Notes: a model not told the origin generated them from the letters alone. A stretch of DNA of 64,000 bases from an uncultured Sphingobacteriaceae bacterium (GCA_946480915.1 CAMLLO010000008.1:97986-161985); one strand, 5' to 3'. Counted from the stretch's first letter, positions 9,875-19,731 are shown. Program-made: numbers and translations.

Positions 9875-10129
9875 TTACTGGATTTTATCCAGTTCGTCGC
9901 ACATGTATTTTACGTTTCTGCCTTTAAATATGTATCCATGTTCCAGAAGGATGTCGTAAAGGAAGTCTTTATGATTCTTGCTTCCAAGAATGGTTATTTC
10001 TTTATCATTAACAAACGCGATAATATAATTGGGATTTAGCGAATATAAGTCGTAAGCTTCGTATCGGTCTTTTACTTCAAGTGATCTTAGTGTAATCGGG
10101 TTAAGGTTAGTTAATGCAACTACTATCAT
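9875..10129 (-). CDS. Small hypothetical protein
   Basis: 84 residues starting at the ATG at 10129, with no signal peptide. The pattern (MIVVALTNLNP, then alternating strands and a C-terminal helix) suggests a small alpha/beta domain. It is not recognised as a family. It lies 108 bases upstream of the GH43-like gene on the same strand. The region upstream (10130-10420) carries no other gene; it is AT-rich and has a short tandem TCTTCATGTTG duplication near 10310. Confidence 0.5.
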   Translation of the reverse strand: MIVVALTNLNPITLRSLEVKDRYEAYDLYSLNPNYIIAFVNDKEITILGSKNHKDFLYDILLEHGYIFKGRNVKYMCDELDKIQ

Positions 10130-10420
10130 AGTTTATCGGTTTAGTGTGTGATATCGGCACTTGTATTATCTAGCAACCGTATACGATCGTGTCTTAAATT
10201 GGATACAGTTTTTTGTTTTTTTTTTAATTAGACATAATTGACTGATACTGTTGAATTTGACCCGTCCGAAACTATTAATAGGGAAATTGAAATTACTTCT
10301 AAATCTTCATGTTGTCTTCATGTTGCCAACGTAAACTTGTAATGTTGCAATGTTAGTTTAATTGTAAAACTGATAAGGGCAATTGCGGTTAATAGAAGTT
10401 CTACCTAAAAACTCTTTATT

Positions 10421-10789
10421 ATGGGAATCTTTAATGGTTTTTTAAGTCATCCTGCTGAAGTTTCATTGAAACAGATTTCGCTGGAATATGGGTTCATCTT
10501 AGTGGATGATGAATACGTTGAAAAGGCTTATAAAGTGAATAGGGATAAATTCATTCTTACAAATAAGCGCCTTTTATTGATTGTCCCATGCAAAAATACC
10601 CGACTTGAATACGTGTCTATTCCATATTCAAGTATCCGCAAGTTTTCTAAAGAAGGTACGGATTCAATGGATAAAGATGCGGAGTTGAAAATATGGCTTA
10701 AAGATGAAACTCTACCCATTAAGAAAGAATTTAAGGATTGCGATGGAGTAAACGAAATCTATCAGATATTAAGTAAATATGTGCTTTGA
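10421..10789 (+). CDS. Bacterial PH-domain protein
   Basis: 122 residues fitting a single bacterial pleckstrin-homology domain: an amphipathic N-terminus, YKVNRDKFILTNKRLLLI (the typical 'F T N K R' strand), the central SIPYSSIRKFS and a C-terminal helix INEIYQILSKYVL-like. These domains form small rings or membrane-proximal modules; the ligand is unknown. Cytoplasmic, monocistronic, and convergent with thioredoxin. Confidence 0.75.
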   Translation: MGIFNGFLSHPAEVSLKQISLEYGFILVDDEYVEKAYKVNRDKFILTNKRLLLIVPCKNTRLEYVSIPYSSIRKFSKEGTDSMDKDAELKIWLKDETLPIKKEFKDCDGVNEIYQILSKYVL

Positions 10790-10846
10790 CCCCTACAACA
10801 AATTATCCTTCTTTTTTATGAACAATCAATTAGTAATTGACTGGCT

Positions 10847-11143
10847 TTAAACAAAGCCGTCAATTACTCTTTTTAGGTCTGAAGCTTGTAAAACTCCCGA
10901 TTGCCTCCATTTTACCTGCCCATTTTGGAATAATATCAATGTAGGTACACTTTGTACCTGATAAGAACTGGCAACAGCAGGATTTTTGTCAATATCTACT
11001 TTCAAAATAGTAGCTTTATTTCCGATCATCCCTTTTACTTGTTCAAGTATAGGAGCCATCATTTTGCACGGACCGCACCACTCTGCTGAAAAATCAACTA
11101 GTACTGGTTTACCTGAGTTTAGAATTTCTGAAAAAGTTGCCAT
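10847..11143 (-). CDS. trxA: Thioredoxin
   Basis: 98 residues from the ATG at 11143; an upstream TTG would add 11 residues of no thioredoxin character. The active site WCGPCK follows LVDFSAE, and [11 protein letters not shown] carries the cis-Pro. It is a general disulfide reductant of the cytoplasm. It sits 71 bases downstream of the histidine kinase on the same strand and may share its transcript. Confidence 0.95.
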   Translation of the reverse strand: MATFSEILNSGKPVLVDFSAEWCGPCKMMAPILEQVKGMIGNKATILKVDIDKNPAVASSYQVQSVPTLILFQNGQVKWRQSGVLQASDLKRVIDGFV

Positions 11144-11214
11144 AATTAAAATGGTATATTTTGTTAACCTCTTCAACGCAATTTGGTTTGAAAAATTCGT
11201 TGGCGATAGTTAAT

Positions 11215-12306
11215 CTATGAATTGGGCAGGTAGATAGTGAACTCAGATCCTTTTCCTTCCTCGCTTTTTACTTCTATCCTTCCTTTATGACGTTCTACAA
11301 TGTCTTTTGAAATATATAGACCCAAACCCAAACCCGATTTGTTCATGTTTGATTCGTCTACCCTGTAAAACCGGTTAAATAAAAGTGAGAGCTTCTCTTT
11401 CGGAATGCCGGATCCTTCATCCTTGACAGATAAAGCCACGTATTCGGAGGTTGACTTTGAACGTATGCTTATCTTACTCCCGTTAGGAGAATACTTGAGG
11501 GCGTTTGATAATATATTGCAAATTACCTGTTCCAGGCGGTTTTTATCTCCACATACTTCGACGTCCATACTAAGCCCCACTTCAATTTGATGAGTATGTG
11601 ATATAGGTTGCAAAATCTGAAGGCAATCAAAAACAAGTTGCTTCAAACTGAATCTGCTCGTGATCAAAACCAGGTTCCCTGATTCGATTCTGGATACGTC
11701 TAAAAGCTCGTTTATCAGGTTGGTAAGTTTGTTAATCTGTAAATCAGCTCTATGTAAAAGATTTTCATACCATTCCAACTTATCTTCGGCGGCCTTTCGT
11801 TCAAGTGTCTGAATAAATCCTTTCATACCCGTGATTGGCGTTTTCAGCTCATGACTGGCAATACTCATAAATTCTTCTCTTCTTCTGAGAAGGTTGGTGA
11901 TTTCTGCTTTGTTTTTAACCTGTTCCAGCTCAAGCAGCTTCTCTTTACTAACATCGGTAATCGTTATGGATACACCAGTTAACTTTCCTTCATGATAAAC
12001 CGGGACGAACTTTGATTCAAACCAATGACTGGAGTTTTCATAGTCAATTCGTTTCACATCTTTAATATGATGACCTTCAAGCGCCTTCTGAAAACTTTCT
12101 ATAAATGGCTCGCTTACGTTGTTTTTAGTATCTAAAGCATAATCGAGTATATTATCTCCTGCTTTTAGTTCTTTTCCGTGGTAAAGTTTGCCATTTTCAT
12201 ATGCTTTTTGATTGAAAAATAAGACTGAGTAATCGGGCGCGATAAAAAACCATACATCATCTGTACTATCGAATATTGATTTAAGGATACTTCCCGTTTT
12301 TTCCAT
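11215..12306 (-). CDS. PAS-domain sensor histidine kinase
   Basis: 363 residues from the ATG at 12306 (a TTG eight codons upstream is also possible). One PAS domain (about 5-130, with STDDVWFFIAPDYSVLFFN and a PAC-like end GVSITITDVSKEK), then HisKA with the phospho-acceptor His152 in ASHELKTP, then HATPase_c with N, G1 and G2 boxes (NILSNALKYS, DEGSGIP, GLGLGLYI). There is no transmembrane segment, so it senses a cytoplasmic cue. No response regulator is adjacent; the lone receiver at 3306-3665 is one conceivable but unproven partner. Confidence 0.93.
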   Translation of the reverse strand: MEKTGSILKSIFDSTDDVWFFIAPDYSVLFFNQKAYENGKLYHGKELKAGDNILDYALDTKNNVSEPFIESFQKALEGHHIKDVKRIDYENSSHWFESKFVPVYHEGKLTGVSITITDVSKEKLLELEQVKNKAEITNLLRRREEFMSIASHELKTPITGMKGFIQTLERKAAEDKLEWYENLLHRADLQINKLTNLINELLDVSRIESGNLVLITSRFSLKQLVFDCLQILQPISHTHQIEVGLSMDVEVCGDKNRLEQVICNILSNALKYSPNGSKISIRSKSTSEYVALSVKDEGSGIPKEKLSLLFNRFYRVDESNMNKSGLGLGLYISKDIVERHKGRIEVKSEEGKGSEFTIYLPNS

Positions 12307-12529
12307 GAAAATTGACAAATTATTAAGCAAAAATAGGAAAAAGCTGATTGCTCACCGATTTCTCGTCAAATAAAGAGTGGCGTTCAATATATGGAATGAT
12401 TCGGGGGGCTACAATATTTTCATTTATTTTGGTTAGGGAAGTGTGTTCTTATCCGAGTCAACAGTCAAAAGTTCGAAATATTTTCTTTTCAAAAAATTAA
12501 AATGCTATTATGCACAAAAAACGATATCA

Positions 12530-12991
12530 ATGTTAGTAATCAGAAGTCACCAGGAATTTGAAGAGTATTTAGGGAAAGAAATAGGCGTTTCAAATTGGCA
12601 TACCATCACTCAGGAGCAGATAAATATGTTTTCTGATGCAACCTTAGATCATCAGTGGATTCATACAGATACCAACAGAGCAGAAACTGAAAGTCCGTTC
12701 AAAGCTACCATTGCTCATGGATATCTTACCTTGTCTCTCATTCCATATTTGTGGAAACAAGTTATTGATATCCAAAATCTAAAAATGGAGATTAATTATG
12801 GAATAGAAAATCTCAGATTTGCCCAGGCTGTTGTAGTAAACAGTGAGGTTCGTTTAAAGGTAAAATTGTCGAACATCATTAATTTGAGAGGGGTAACAAA
12901 AGCAACCATTGGCGCCGAACTTGAAATAAACGGACAAAAGAAGCCCGCGTTTACAGCCGAAACCATCTTCTTATACCACTTTATTGATTAG
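12530..12991 (+). CDS. MaoC-like (R)-specific enoyl-CoA hydratase
   Basis: 153 residues; the start ATG at 12530 gives the canonical length, and upstream codons have no family character. The hydratase-2 catalytic segment is SDATLDHQWIHTD (Asp40, His45), followed by the hot-dog helix motif ATIAHGYLTLSLIP. It probably hydrates trans-2-enoyl-CoA to the (R)-3-hydroxyacyl-CoA in the cytoplasm. The next gene follows 12 bases later on the same strand, so the two may be co-transcribed, but no functional link is obvious. Confidence 0.9.
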   Translation: MLVIRSHQEFEEYLGKEIGVSNWHTITQEQINMFSDATLDHQWIHTDTNRAETESPFKATIAHGYLTLSLIPYLWKQVIDIQNLKMEINYGIENLRFAQAVVVNSEVRLKVKLSNIINLRGVTKATIGAELEINGQKKPAFTAETIFLYHFID

Positions 12992-13003
12992 AAATAACGC
13001 AAG

Positions 13004-13981
13004 ATGAATTTTAAAAAATGGGGAACATTTCTGTTTTCGTGTCTGACATTCGGGTTAATTGTTTCCTGCGGACATGAACGTAAGAGCTTTCCTGTGGTCG
13101 GATTCGTGGATGCATTTGAAGATGCAACTATTGCCCAGGCACGCGCAGGTTTTACCGATGCTTTGTCTAAAAATGGTTTCAGCGAAAAGGATAAGACGAT
13201 CGAGATTATCTATCGAAACGCTCAAGGCGATATCCCAACCTTGACTCAAATAGTAAATTACTTCATCTCCGAAAAAGTAGATTTAATTGCTACCTGTACA
13301 ACTCTTTCGACTATTACAGCTTTGCAAAAGACGAAAGAAATTCCTGTGTTCATGATGGTTTCGCCGACGCCCCAACGGATGAAAGTGATCGACGCTTCAG
13401 GAAAGGAGCCGCCTAATTTGCACGGCGTAGCGGAGGAGTTAGCATATATTGATACTTCGTTTTCTTTTATCCCAAAATTAATTAAGCCTAAAGGAAATAA
13501 ACTAGTGGTGGGAATGATCTACAATCAATCCGAGCCGCAATCGGTTGATGCTTTAGAGCGGATAAAATTTTTGGCTGCAAAGTTGGATGTTCAAATAGAG
13601 GCACTTCCTTTAAATAACTCGGGAGACGCTCAATTAGTTACGCAATCACTGCTAAGCAAAAATATTGATGCTTTTTTTGCCAATCCTGATAATTCTGTCT
13701 TCGCCTCTTTCGAAACGATTTTAAAAAATTGCAATCAAAAAGACATTCCCATTTTTACAAGTGAATCGGGTTTAGTAAAGCGCGGTGCCCTGGTTGCCTT
13801 TGGTGCTGATATTTATAAATGGGGATACCAGGCAGGCGAGCAGGCAGCTAAGTTTCTGAAATCGGGTAAAGCCGACGATTTGAAGTGGGAAATGGTTAAA
13901 GCAAGAGTCCGTGTCTATAATCCGGAGGTTGCTAAGAAATTCGGAATCGCTGTCCCGGATGGTTTTGTGAGAGTGAAGTAA
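13004..13981 (+). CDS. ABC-type substrate-binding lipoprotein (TrpX/ABC_sub_bind family), orphan
   Basis: 325 residues. The N-terminal lipoprotein signal ends LTFGLIVSCGHE, so the protein is membrane-anchored outside the cytoplasm. The rest is a type-I periplasmic binding fold of the ABC_sub_bind family (VVGFVDAFEDATIAQARAGF, LIATCTTLSTITAL, GALVAFGADIYKWGYQAGEQA). Members usually sit beside a permease and an ATPase gene; here the neighbours are a MaoC hydratase and DUF72, so the transporter is missing or elsewhere. The ligand is unknown, perhaps an aromatic amino acid or nucleoside-like molecule by family precedent. Confidence 0.85.
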   Translation: MNFKKWGTFLFSCLTFGLIVSCGHERKSFPVVGFVDAFEDATIAQARAGFTDALSKNGFSEKDKTIEIIYRNAQGDIPTLTQIVNYFISEKVDLIATCTTLSTITALQKTKEIPVFMMVSPTPQRMKVIDASGKEPPNLHGVAEELAYIDTSFSFIPKLIKPKGNKLVVGMIYNQSEPQSVDALERIKFLAAKLDVQIEALPLNNSGDAQLVTQSLLSKNIDAFFANPDNSVFASFETILKNCNQKDIPIFTSESGLVKRGALVAFGADIYKWGYQAGEQAAKFLKSGKADDLKWEMVKARVRVYNPEVAKKFGIAVPDGFVRVK

Positions 13982-14058
13982 AAGAGCTGCACCGGTTCGG
14001 AAACCGTAAAAGTGCCCCTGCCTAAAACAAAATATGACTCGAGCTGATTTCAATCTAG

Positions 14059-14823
14059 ATGAATATCAGTTTTTCTGCCTCATTATATACAGGTACTAGT
14101 GGATTATCAACTTTACTTCCCAAACGCGAGTTTCCACCTCAGTTTCAGGATAAAAGCCGCTTAACCTATTACGCATCTTTATTCAACAGCATAGAAATTA
14201 ACAGCTCATTCTATAAAGTTCCCCTGGTTTCAACGATGAAAAAATGGTCAGAAAGTGTACCAGACGATTTTCAATTTACGTTTAAGCTTTGGAAAGAAAT
14301 TACTCATGCTAAAGGATTGCTTTTTAAACAGCAGGATCTTGAACATTTTATTCAGATTATTTCTGCCGTAGGTGTGAAAAAAGGCTGTCTGCTAGTACAG
14401 TTTCCTCCGAGTATTGCCATTCAGCAACTTCATCAGCTGGAAAACTTGTTTGCTGGTTTAAATATTGCAGATCCTCAACATCAATGGAAAGTGGCTGTCG
14501 AGTTCCGTAACAGATCCTGGTATGAAGAAGATATTTATGATTTATTACATAGAAATTACGCAGCCATGGTTTTTCATGATCTTCCGGCATCTTCGGCTCC
14601 GCTTATTGAAACTGCAGAATTTATTTACCTGAGATTCCATGGTCCGAATGGCGGTTACAGGGGCAGTTATTCAGATGATCTTTTATCAGAATATGCAGGA
14701 TACGTAAAAGACTGGCAACAGGATGGAAAAGATGTTTATGTTTATTTCAATAATACGATGGGCGATGCGATTAAAAATCTGATCACATTAAACGCATTTG
14801 TAAAAGATGCTACCGAAAGCTAA
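14059..14823 (+). CDS. DUF72 (YecE-like) TIM-barrel protein
   Basis: 254 residues with the characteristic DUF72 landmarks: YTGTSGLS near the N-terminus, LTYYASLFNSIEINSSFY, FQFTFKLWKEITH and YLRFHGPNGGYRGSY. The biochemical role of the family is not established, although a TIM-barrel fold is known. The gene overlaps the 3' end of the convergent aldolase gene by 4 bases. Confidence 0.92.
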   Translation: MNISFSASLYTGTSGLSTLLPKREFPPQFQDKSRLTYYASLFNSIEINSSFYKVPLVSTMKKWSESVPDDFQFTFKLWKEITHAKGLLFKQQDLEHFIQIISAVGVKKGCLLVQFPPSIAIQQLHQLENLFAGLNIADPQHQWKVAVEFRNRSWYEEDIYDLLHRNYAAMVFHDLPASSAPLIETAEFIYLRFHGPNGGYRGSYSDDLLSEYAGYVKDWQQDGKDVYVYFNNTMGDAIKNLITLNAFVKDATES

Positions 14824-15878
14824 GCTAAGTCAATTTCTTTGGCAAGATATACATCCTGTAAAGAGTGGAGCAGCTTAACCCCTTCTTCGAATGGTCGCTG
14901 GAAGGCTTTTCTGCCCAAAATTAATCCCATCCCTCCGGCTCGTTTGTTAATAACGGCACTTCTTACTGAATCTGCTAAATCAGATTCACCTTTTGACTCT
15001 CCACCCGAATTTATTAAGCCGGCCCGGCCCATATAGCAGTTAATTACCTGGTAACGACACAGATCGATCGGATGTTCTGAGCTTAATTCATCATACATCT
15101 TCGGGTCGCTTTTAGAAAAGTTAATAGCTTTAAAACCTCCGTTATTCTCCGGCATTTTCTGCTTGATAATATCTGCTTGAATGGTCACTCCGATATGGTT
15201 TGCCTGTCCGGTGATGTCAGCGGAAACTTCGTAATTAACGGAGTCTTTTTTAAACCCGTTGTTGCGGGTATAGCACCATAACACACATGCCATTCCTAAG
15301 CTATGTGCTTCCTCGAAAGCCTGACTTACTTCAATGATTTGTCTGTTCGAATTCTCTGATCCGAAGTAGATAGTTGCTCCAACAGCAACGGCGCCCAGAT
15401 TCCAGGCCTCTTTCACGCTGCCAAACATGATTTGATCATATTTGGTGGGAAAAGTCAGCAGCTCGTTGTGATTGATTTTTACGAGGAAAGGGATTTTATG
15501 GGCATATTTTCTCGACATCATGGCCAGGTTGCCGAATGTAGTAGCGACTGCGTTGCACCCACCTTCAAGCGCCAGGCGAATGATATTTTCCGGATCGAAA
15601 TAAATCGGGTTTTTCGCAAAGGAAGCACCTGCGGTATGCTCAATGTCTTGATCTACCGGAAGAATTGAAAGATATCCTGAATTTGCCAGTCGGCCATTCC
15701 CGTATAGTGCCGCCAAACTTCTTAATACTTGCGGGTTCCTGTTACTCAGCGCAAACACTTTGTCGATAAAGTCGGTAGAAGGGATATGAAGCAAATCTTT
15801 GGAAAGTGTTTTGCTTTGAAAACGTAAAAGATATTCGGCTTCAGCCCCAAGCAGATTTTCGATTTCCTGGAAATTCAT
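14820..15878 (-). CDS. Class I fructose-bisphosphate aldolase (DhnA/FbaB type)
   Basis: 352 residues, typical for the prokaryotic Schiff-base aldolase. Landmarks are SILPVDQDIEHTAG, the barrel strand GCNAVATTFGNLA, PFLVKINHNE, VGATIYFGSE and GLILGRKAFQRP near the phosphate-binding end. It cleaves fructose 1,6-bisphosphate in glycolysis and reverses this in gluconeogenesis. It is monocistronic with a 279-base upstream region (15879-16157) shared with the divergent transhydrogenase operon; no operator stands out there. Confidence 0.93.
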   Translation of the reverse strand: MNFQEIENLLGAEAEYLLRFQSKTLSKDLLHIPSTDFIDKVFALSNRNPQVLRSLAALYGNGRLANSGYLSILPVDQDIEHTAGASFAKNPIYFDPENIIRLALEGGCNAVATTFGNLAMMSRKYAHKIPFLVKINHNELLTFPTKYDQIMFGSVKEAWNLGAVAVGATIYFGSENSNRQIIEVSQAFEEAHSLGMACVLWCYTRNNGFKKDSVNYEVSADITGQANHIGVTIQADIIKQKMPENNGGFKAINFSKSDPKMYDELSSEHPIDLCRYQVINCYMGRAGLINSGGESKGESDLADSVRSAVINKRAGGMGLILGRKAFQRPFEEGVKLLHSLQDVYLAKEIDLA

Positions 15879-16157
15879 TCTTTTTAATTTGATTTAGAAC
15901 AGCTAATTCCACTTATTGTTGGGTTTTATAGAAGGACGGATATATTTTACTATGAAGGGGAATAATCAGTGTTACGGATATCTTCCGCACGTATAGAATA
16001 CCTTGACACTTCATTCGCGCTTCTGCTTTTGTCTCGGAAAGGGAGCTAAGATGTTGTAAATCATTTTTTAGTTTGATTTTTCATTATACCTTAGGATAAG
16101 CTTTTTATTAAAAGTGACTTTTTTTAATTAATTTGATTTTAATCTATAATTATTCCA

Positions 16158-17294
16158 TTGAAAATAGCAGTCCCTAAAGAGCGAAGAGAACCCGAGAACC
16201 GGGTTGCACTAACTCCAAATGTTGTTAAAATGCTTATAAAAGCAGGTTTTAAATGTGCCATTGAAACAGGCGCAGGTGTTGCAAGTGGTTTTTATGATTC
16301 TGCTTATGAGAATGCAGGCGCAAGCATTTTTACCGATAAAAAGTTAGAATTATCCGAAACAGATATTTTACTTAAAGTAAATGCTCCCATGGTTGATGAG
16401 GTCTTGCATTTAAAAGAAGGATCGGTAATCATATCTTTTTTGTATGCCTATACCATTCCTGATGTTGTTGAAGCGTGTCTTGCAAAAAAGATTTCGGCCT
16501 TTGCAATGGATGCAGTTCCTCGTATATCCCGGGCGCAAAAAATGGATGCGCTAAGCTCTCAGGCTAATTTAGCAGGCTATAAATCTGTGCTTTTAGGAGC
16601 TAATGCTTTAGGGAAAATATTTCCTTTAATGATGACTGCCGCTGGTACGATTACTCCTGCGCGAGTTCTCATTTTTGGTGCAGGGGTTGCAGGCTTGCAG
16701 GCTGTAGCAACAGCTAAGCGGCTCGGTGCACTGGTTGAGGTTACAGATGTCCGTGTTGAAACAAAAGAGCAGGTAGAATCTTTAGGCGGGCGTTTCTTAG
16801 AAGTACAAGCCGAAGGGGTGGAAACTGTAGGCGGCTATGCCAAGGAGGTTTCTTCAGAGTATCTTCAAAAACAAAAAGAACTTATTTCCAAACATATAGC
16901 CGAGGCTGATATTGTGATCACCACAGCCCTGGTAATCGGTAAAAAAGCTCCTGTTCTGGTTACTGACGAGATGGTGAAAAGTATGAAGCCGGGTTCAGTA
17001 ATTGTGGATATGGCTGTAGAAAGCGGTGGTAATTGCTCTTTAAGTGAGTTTAATACTACGGTTGTAAAGCATGGCATAACCATTATCGGTCAGGCAAATC
17101 TCCCATCCATGGTTGCCGTAAATGCCAGTGAATTGTATGCTGTGAACATCAGTACCCTCTTGCTGCATCTTGCAAATAGTCACGCTTTTAAATGGGATAT
17201 GGAAGAAGATATTACCCAAGGCTCGCTGATAACACATCAGGGAAATATAGTTCACCAATTTACACAGGAAATCCTTAATAAGAACAAAGAATGA
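16158..17294 (+). CDS. pntAA: NAD(P) transhydrogenase subunit alpha, part 1 (NAD-binding domain I)
   Basis: 378 residues. The start is a TTG at 16158: the family N-terminus (M)KIAVPKERREPENRVALTP begins exactly there and no ATG precedes it. It contains the alanine dehydrogenase/PNT fold with RVLIFGAGVAGLQAVATAKRLGA as the NAD-binding Rossmann loop. As in many bacteria with split alpha subunits, the membrane part is a separate gene, which overlaps by 4 bases (ATGA). Together with pntAB and pntB it forms a proton-driven NADH to NADPH hydride transfer enzyme. Confidence 0.97.
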   Translation: MKIAVPKERREPENRVALTPNVVKMLIKAGFKCAIETGAGVASGFYDSAYENAGASIFTDKKLELSETDILLKVNAPMVDEVLHLKEGSVIISFLYAYTIPDVVEACLAKKISAFAMDAVPRISRAQKMDALSSQANLAGYKSVLLGANALGKIFPLMMTAAGTITPARVLIFGAGVAGLQAVATAKRLGALVEVTDVRVETKEQVESLGGRFLEVQAEGVETVGGYAKEVSSEYLQKQKELISKHIAEADIVITTALVIGKKAPVLVTDEMVKSMKPGSVIVDMAVESGGNCSLSEFNTTVVKHGITIIGQANLPSMVAVNASELYAVNISTLLLHLANSHAFKWDMEEDITQGSLITHQGNIVHQFTQEILNKNKE

Positions 17295-17578
17295 ATGCAG
17301 AAACCTTAATAGTATTGCTTTACGTATTGGTATTGGCCAGTTTCGTAGGCTTCGAATTGATTGCTAAAGTACCTCCAACTTTACATACTCCTTTAATGTC
17401 CGGATCGAATGCGATTTCCGGTATTACCATAGTAGGGGCGATTGTCGCCGCCGGCCCTGCCGATGCTTCCCTAAGTAAAATTATGGGTATTGCCGCTTTG
17501 TTCCTCGCTACCCTCAATGTGGTAGGAGGCTATGTGGTTACCGACAGGATGTTGAGAATGTTTAAAAAGAAAAAATAG
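17291..17578 (+). CDS. pntAB: NAD(P) transhydrogenase subunit alpha, part 2 (membrane domain)
   Basis: 95 residues with three to four predicted membrane helices. The conserved loop PLMSGSNAISGITIVGAIV is present. It overlaps pntAA by 4 bases and ends 3 bases before pntB, so translation is probably coupled in one operon. It supplies part of the proton channel. Confidence 0.96.
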   Translation: MNAETLIVLLYVLVLASFVGFELIAKVPPTLHTPLMSGSNAISGITIVGAIVAAGPADASLSKIMGIAALFLATLNVVGGYVVTDRMLRMFKKKK

Positions 17579-17581
17579 TTC

Positions 17582-18973
17582 ATGAACAACGATCTAATAA
17601 TAAAAATTGCTTACCTGATTGCCTCAGTTCTGTTTATTATCGGCATTAAGATGCTTGGAAAGACATCCACAGCGCGCCGTGGCAATATGCTTAGCGCCGT
17701 GGCAATGCTTATTGCCATCCTGGTAACTCTGCTGGATAAACAAGTCTTAAGTTTTACTGAGATTTTCATCACCATTATTATCGGTTCTGCCGTTGGAACT
17801 CTGGCCGCTCGCCGGGTCGAAATGACACAGATGCCGGAAATGGTGGCTATATTAAATGGCTTCGGCGGTGCATCTTCTGTTCTGGTTGCAACTTCCGAAT
17901 ATTGGCGCCAAGCTGATAACTCAGCATTAACCATGGATACCACAGTTGCTATTACAGTAGTCCTAAGTGTTATCATTGGCGCAGTTACTTTCACCGGATC
18001 AATGGTTGCGTTCGGAAAATTAAAGGGACTCATAAGCGGGCGAGCTATTACTTTTAAAGGACAACATTTAATTAATGCGCTGCTTTTGGCCATCATCGTT
18101 TTTATGTGTGTTTTACTAGTGCTCAATCCTAATATGGAAGTCTGGATGCTCGGAGTTCTGTTTTTGGGTTTAGTTCTCGGTGTATTGGTTGTTATTCCAA
18201 TCGGAGGCGCAGATATGCCGGTTGTGATTTCCCTACTTAACTCCTATTCTGGAATAGCAGCCTGTGCGACGGGTTTTATTTTAAACAACCAGGTTCTGAT
18301 AATTGCCGGAGCGCTGGTGGGTACCTCGGGAATTATTCTTACACAAATTATGTGTAAAGCAATGAACCGTTCTTTAACCAGCGTTTTATTGGGTGGATTT
18401 GGACAAACAGCCGGAACATCATCTGGCAGTGGCCAGGATATTATAGTTAAGGAGGTAGGAGTTGAAGAAACTGCAATGCTTTTTGATTCAGCATCATCAG
18501 TTATTATCGTTCCCGGATATGGAATGGCAGTAGCTCAGGCTCAGCATGTGGTTAGAGAACTAACAGACCTTCTCGAAAAAAAGAATATTTCGGTAAAATT
18601 TGCTATTCATCCAGTTGCAGGCCGCATGCCCGGACATATGAATGTGCTTCTCGCAGAAGCTAACATTCCCTATGATAAGCTCATCGAAATGGATGATATA
18701 AATGATGAGTTCGCTAGTACGGATATTGCTTTGATTATTGGCGCAAATGACGTTGTAAACCCTGCAGCAAAAACCAATCCCCAGAGTCCCATATTTGGGA
18801 TGCCCGTGTTAAACGTCGATAAGGCTCGTACCGTTATTGTTTCTAAAAGAGGAATGAGCGCTGGTTATGCGGGGATAGAGAACGAACTTTTTGGATATCC
18901 CAACTGCCTGATGTTGTTTGGTGATGCTAAAGCAACCATGGCTAAAGTGGTGAGCGAATTGAAAGAGTTGTAG
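17582..18973 (+). CDS. pntB: NAD(P) transhydrogenase subunit beta
   Basis: 463 residues, full length. About eight membrane helices occupy residues 1-260, including the channel region GGADMPVVISLLNSYSGIA. The NADP-binding domain III follows, with IVPGYGMAVAQAQ (a GxGxxxA/V-type fingerprint) and ALIIGANDVVNPAA. It is the last gene of the pntAA-pntAB-pntB operon and convergent with the CHRD gene. Confidence 0.97.
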   Translation: MNNDLIIKIAYLIASVLFIIGIKMLGKTSTARRGNMLSAVAMLIAILVTLLDKQVLSFTEIFITIIIGSAVGTLAARRVEMTQMPEMVAILNGFGGASSVLVATSEYWRQADNSALTMDTTVAITVVLSVIIGAVTFTGSMVAFGKLKGLISGRAITFKGQHLINALLLAIIVFMCVLLVLNPNMEVWMLGVLFLGLVLGVLVVIPIGGADMPVVISLLNSYSGIAACATGFILNNQVLIIAGALVGTSGIILTQIMCKAMNRSLTSVLLGGFGQTAGTSSGSGQDIIVKEVGVEETAMLFDSASSVIIVPGYGMAVAQAQHVVRELTDLLEKKNISVKFAIHPVAGRMPGHMNVLLAEANIPYDKLIEMDDINDEFASTDIALIIGANDVVNPAAKTNPQSPIFGMPVLNVDKARTVIVSKRGMSAGYAGIENELFGYPNCLMLFGDAKATMAKVVSELKEL

Positions 18974-19004
18974 CTTATAAATAGAAATCTAAGCTTCTGG
19001 ATAT

Positions 19005-19036
19005 TAAAAAAGCAGCGTCTGTACTAAAGACGCTGC
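19005..19036 (-). terminator. Intrinsic terminator for the CHRD gene
   Basis: Arms GCAGCGTCT (19012-19020) and AGACGCTGC (19028-19036), with six T's following on the minus strand. It lies 9 bases past the CHRD stop and could also stall pntB transcription from the other side. Confidence 0.8.
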
Positions 19037-19044
19037 CACAGGAC

Positions 19045-19527
19045 CTAAAATTTGATGTTACCCCTTAGCTCTCCGCCAGGAACAGTGGTGCTGTGAATAT
19101 TTAAATACCATTTACCCGCCAGTAATTGATTTATTTCCTCGTCTGTAAGTACACGTGTTGTACCCGAAATAGAACCTGAACTGGCGGTAGTAAAGCCTGT
19201 AATGCCTATTACCGGTGGCGAGCTTTTAGAATCCGTACCATCTGCCGCTCCATGAAAATGCATGTTAGTGGTAGTCGCCGTCGATACTCCCAATTGCCAG
19301 GTCATACTATAAGTTATGATTTTCGTGTCCGGATTAAAACTTACCTGAGCGCTACCTGTGCCGGTACTTGAATTTGGAGGAACCTCTTGGCTTCCTGTGA
19401 GTTGAACACTCGCCTTTTTGGTCATGTCTACCGGAGTTTTATCCTTTTTACAGGCAGTGAACGATAGAACAATAACAAGTGCTACCGCAATAGCGGTAGG
19501 TGTCGATGTTTTTAAGATAGGTTTCAT
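19045..19527 (-). CDS. CHRD-domain lipoprotein
   Basis: 160 residues. The signal peptide ends VLSFTACKKDK with a lipobox Cys. The CHRD domain covers about residues 38-160: LTGSQEVPPNSSTGTGSAQV, then ITYSMTWQLG, MHFHGAA and a terminal WYLNIHSTTVPGGELRG. CHRD domains occur in chordin and many bacterial secreted proteins with unclear function. It is monocistronic and ends at a strong terminator hairpin. Confidence 0.93.
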   Translation of the reverse strand: MKPILKTSTPTAIAVALVIVLSFTACKKDKTPVDMTKKASVQLTGSQEVPPNSSTGTGSAQVSFNPDTKIITYSMTWQLGVSTATTTNMHFHGAADGTDSKSSPPVIGITGFTTASSGSISGTTRVLTDEEINQLLAGKWYLNIHSTTVPGGELRGNIKF

Positions 19528-19731
19528 ATAAAGTAGTTTATGAGCAGGTACGCATAAATACTAAATAGGTTGCCTTGGCTGCGATTATTTTAAGGTGAAT
19601 TAGTCTAATCGACTCCGGGTCTTAGTTATGGTTTATAGTCCTTTAAATCCGGGTTACTTCAGTCCCGTGCTCATGTTAATAAAAACTGAATAGATGCTCG
19701 GAAATCGACAATTATGGAATATGAAATACAC

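Noticed and set aside
17611..18126. 171-codon open frame on the minus strand
   Set aside because: It lies entirely within pntB on the opposite strand and has no family character; a shadow of the real gene.
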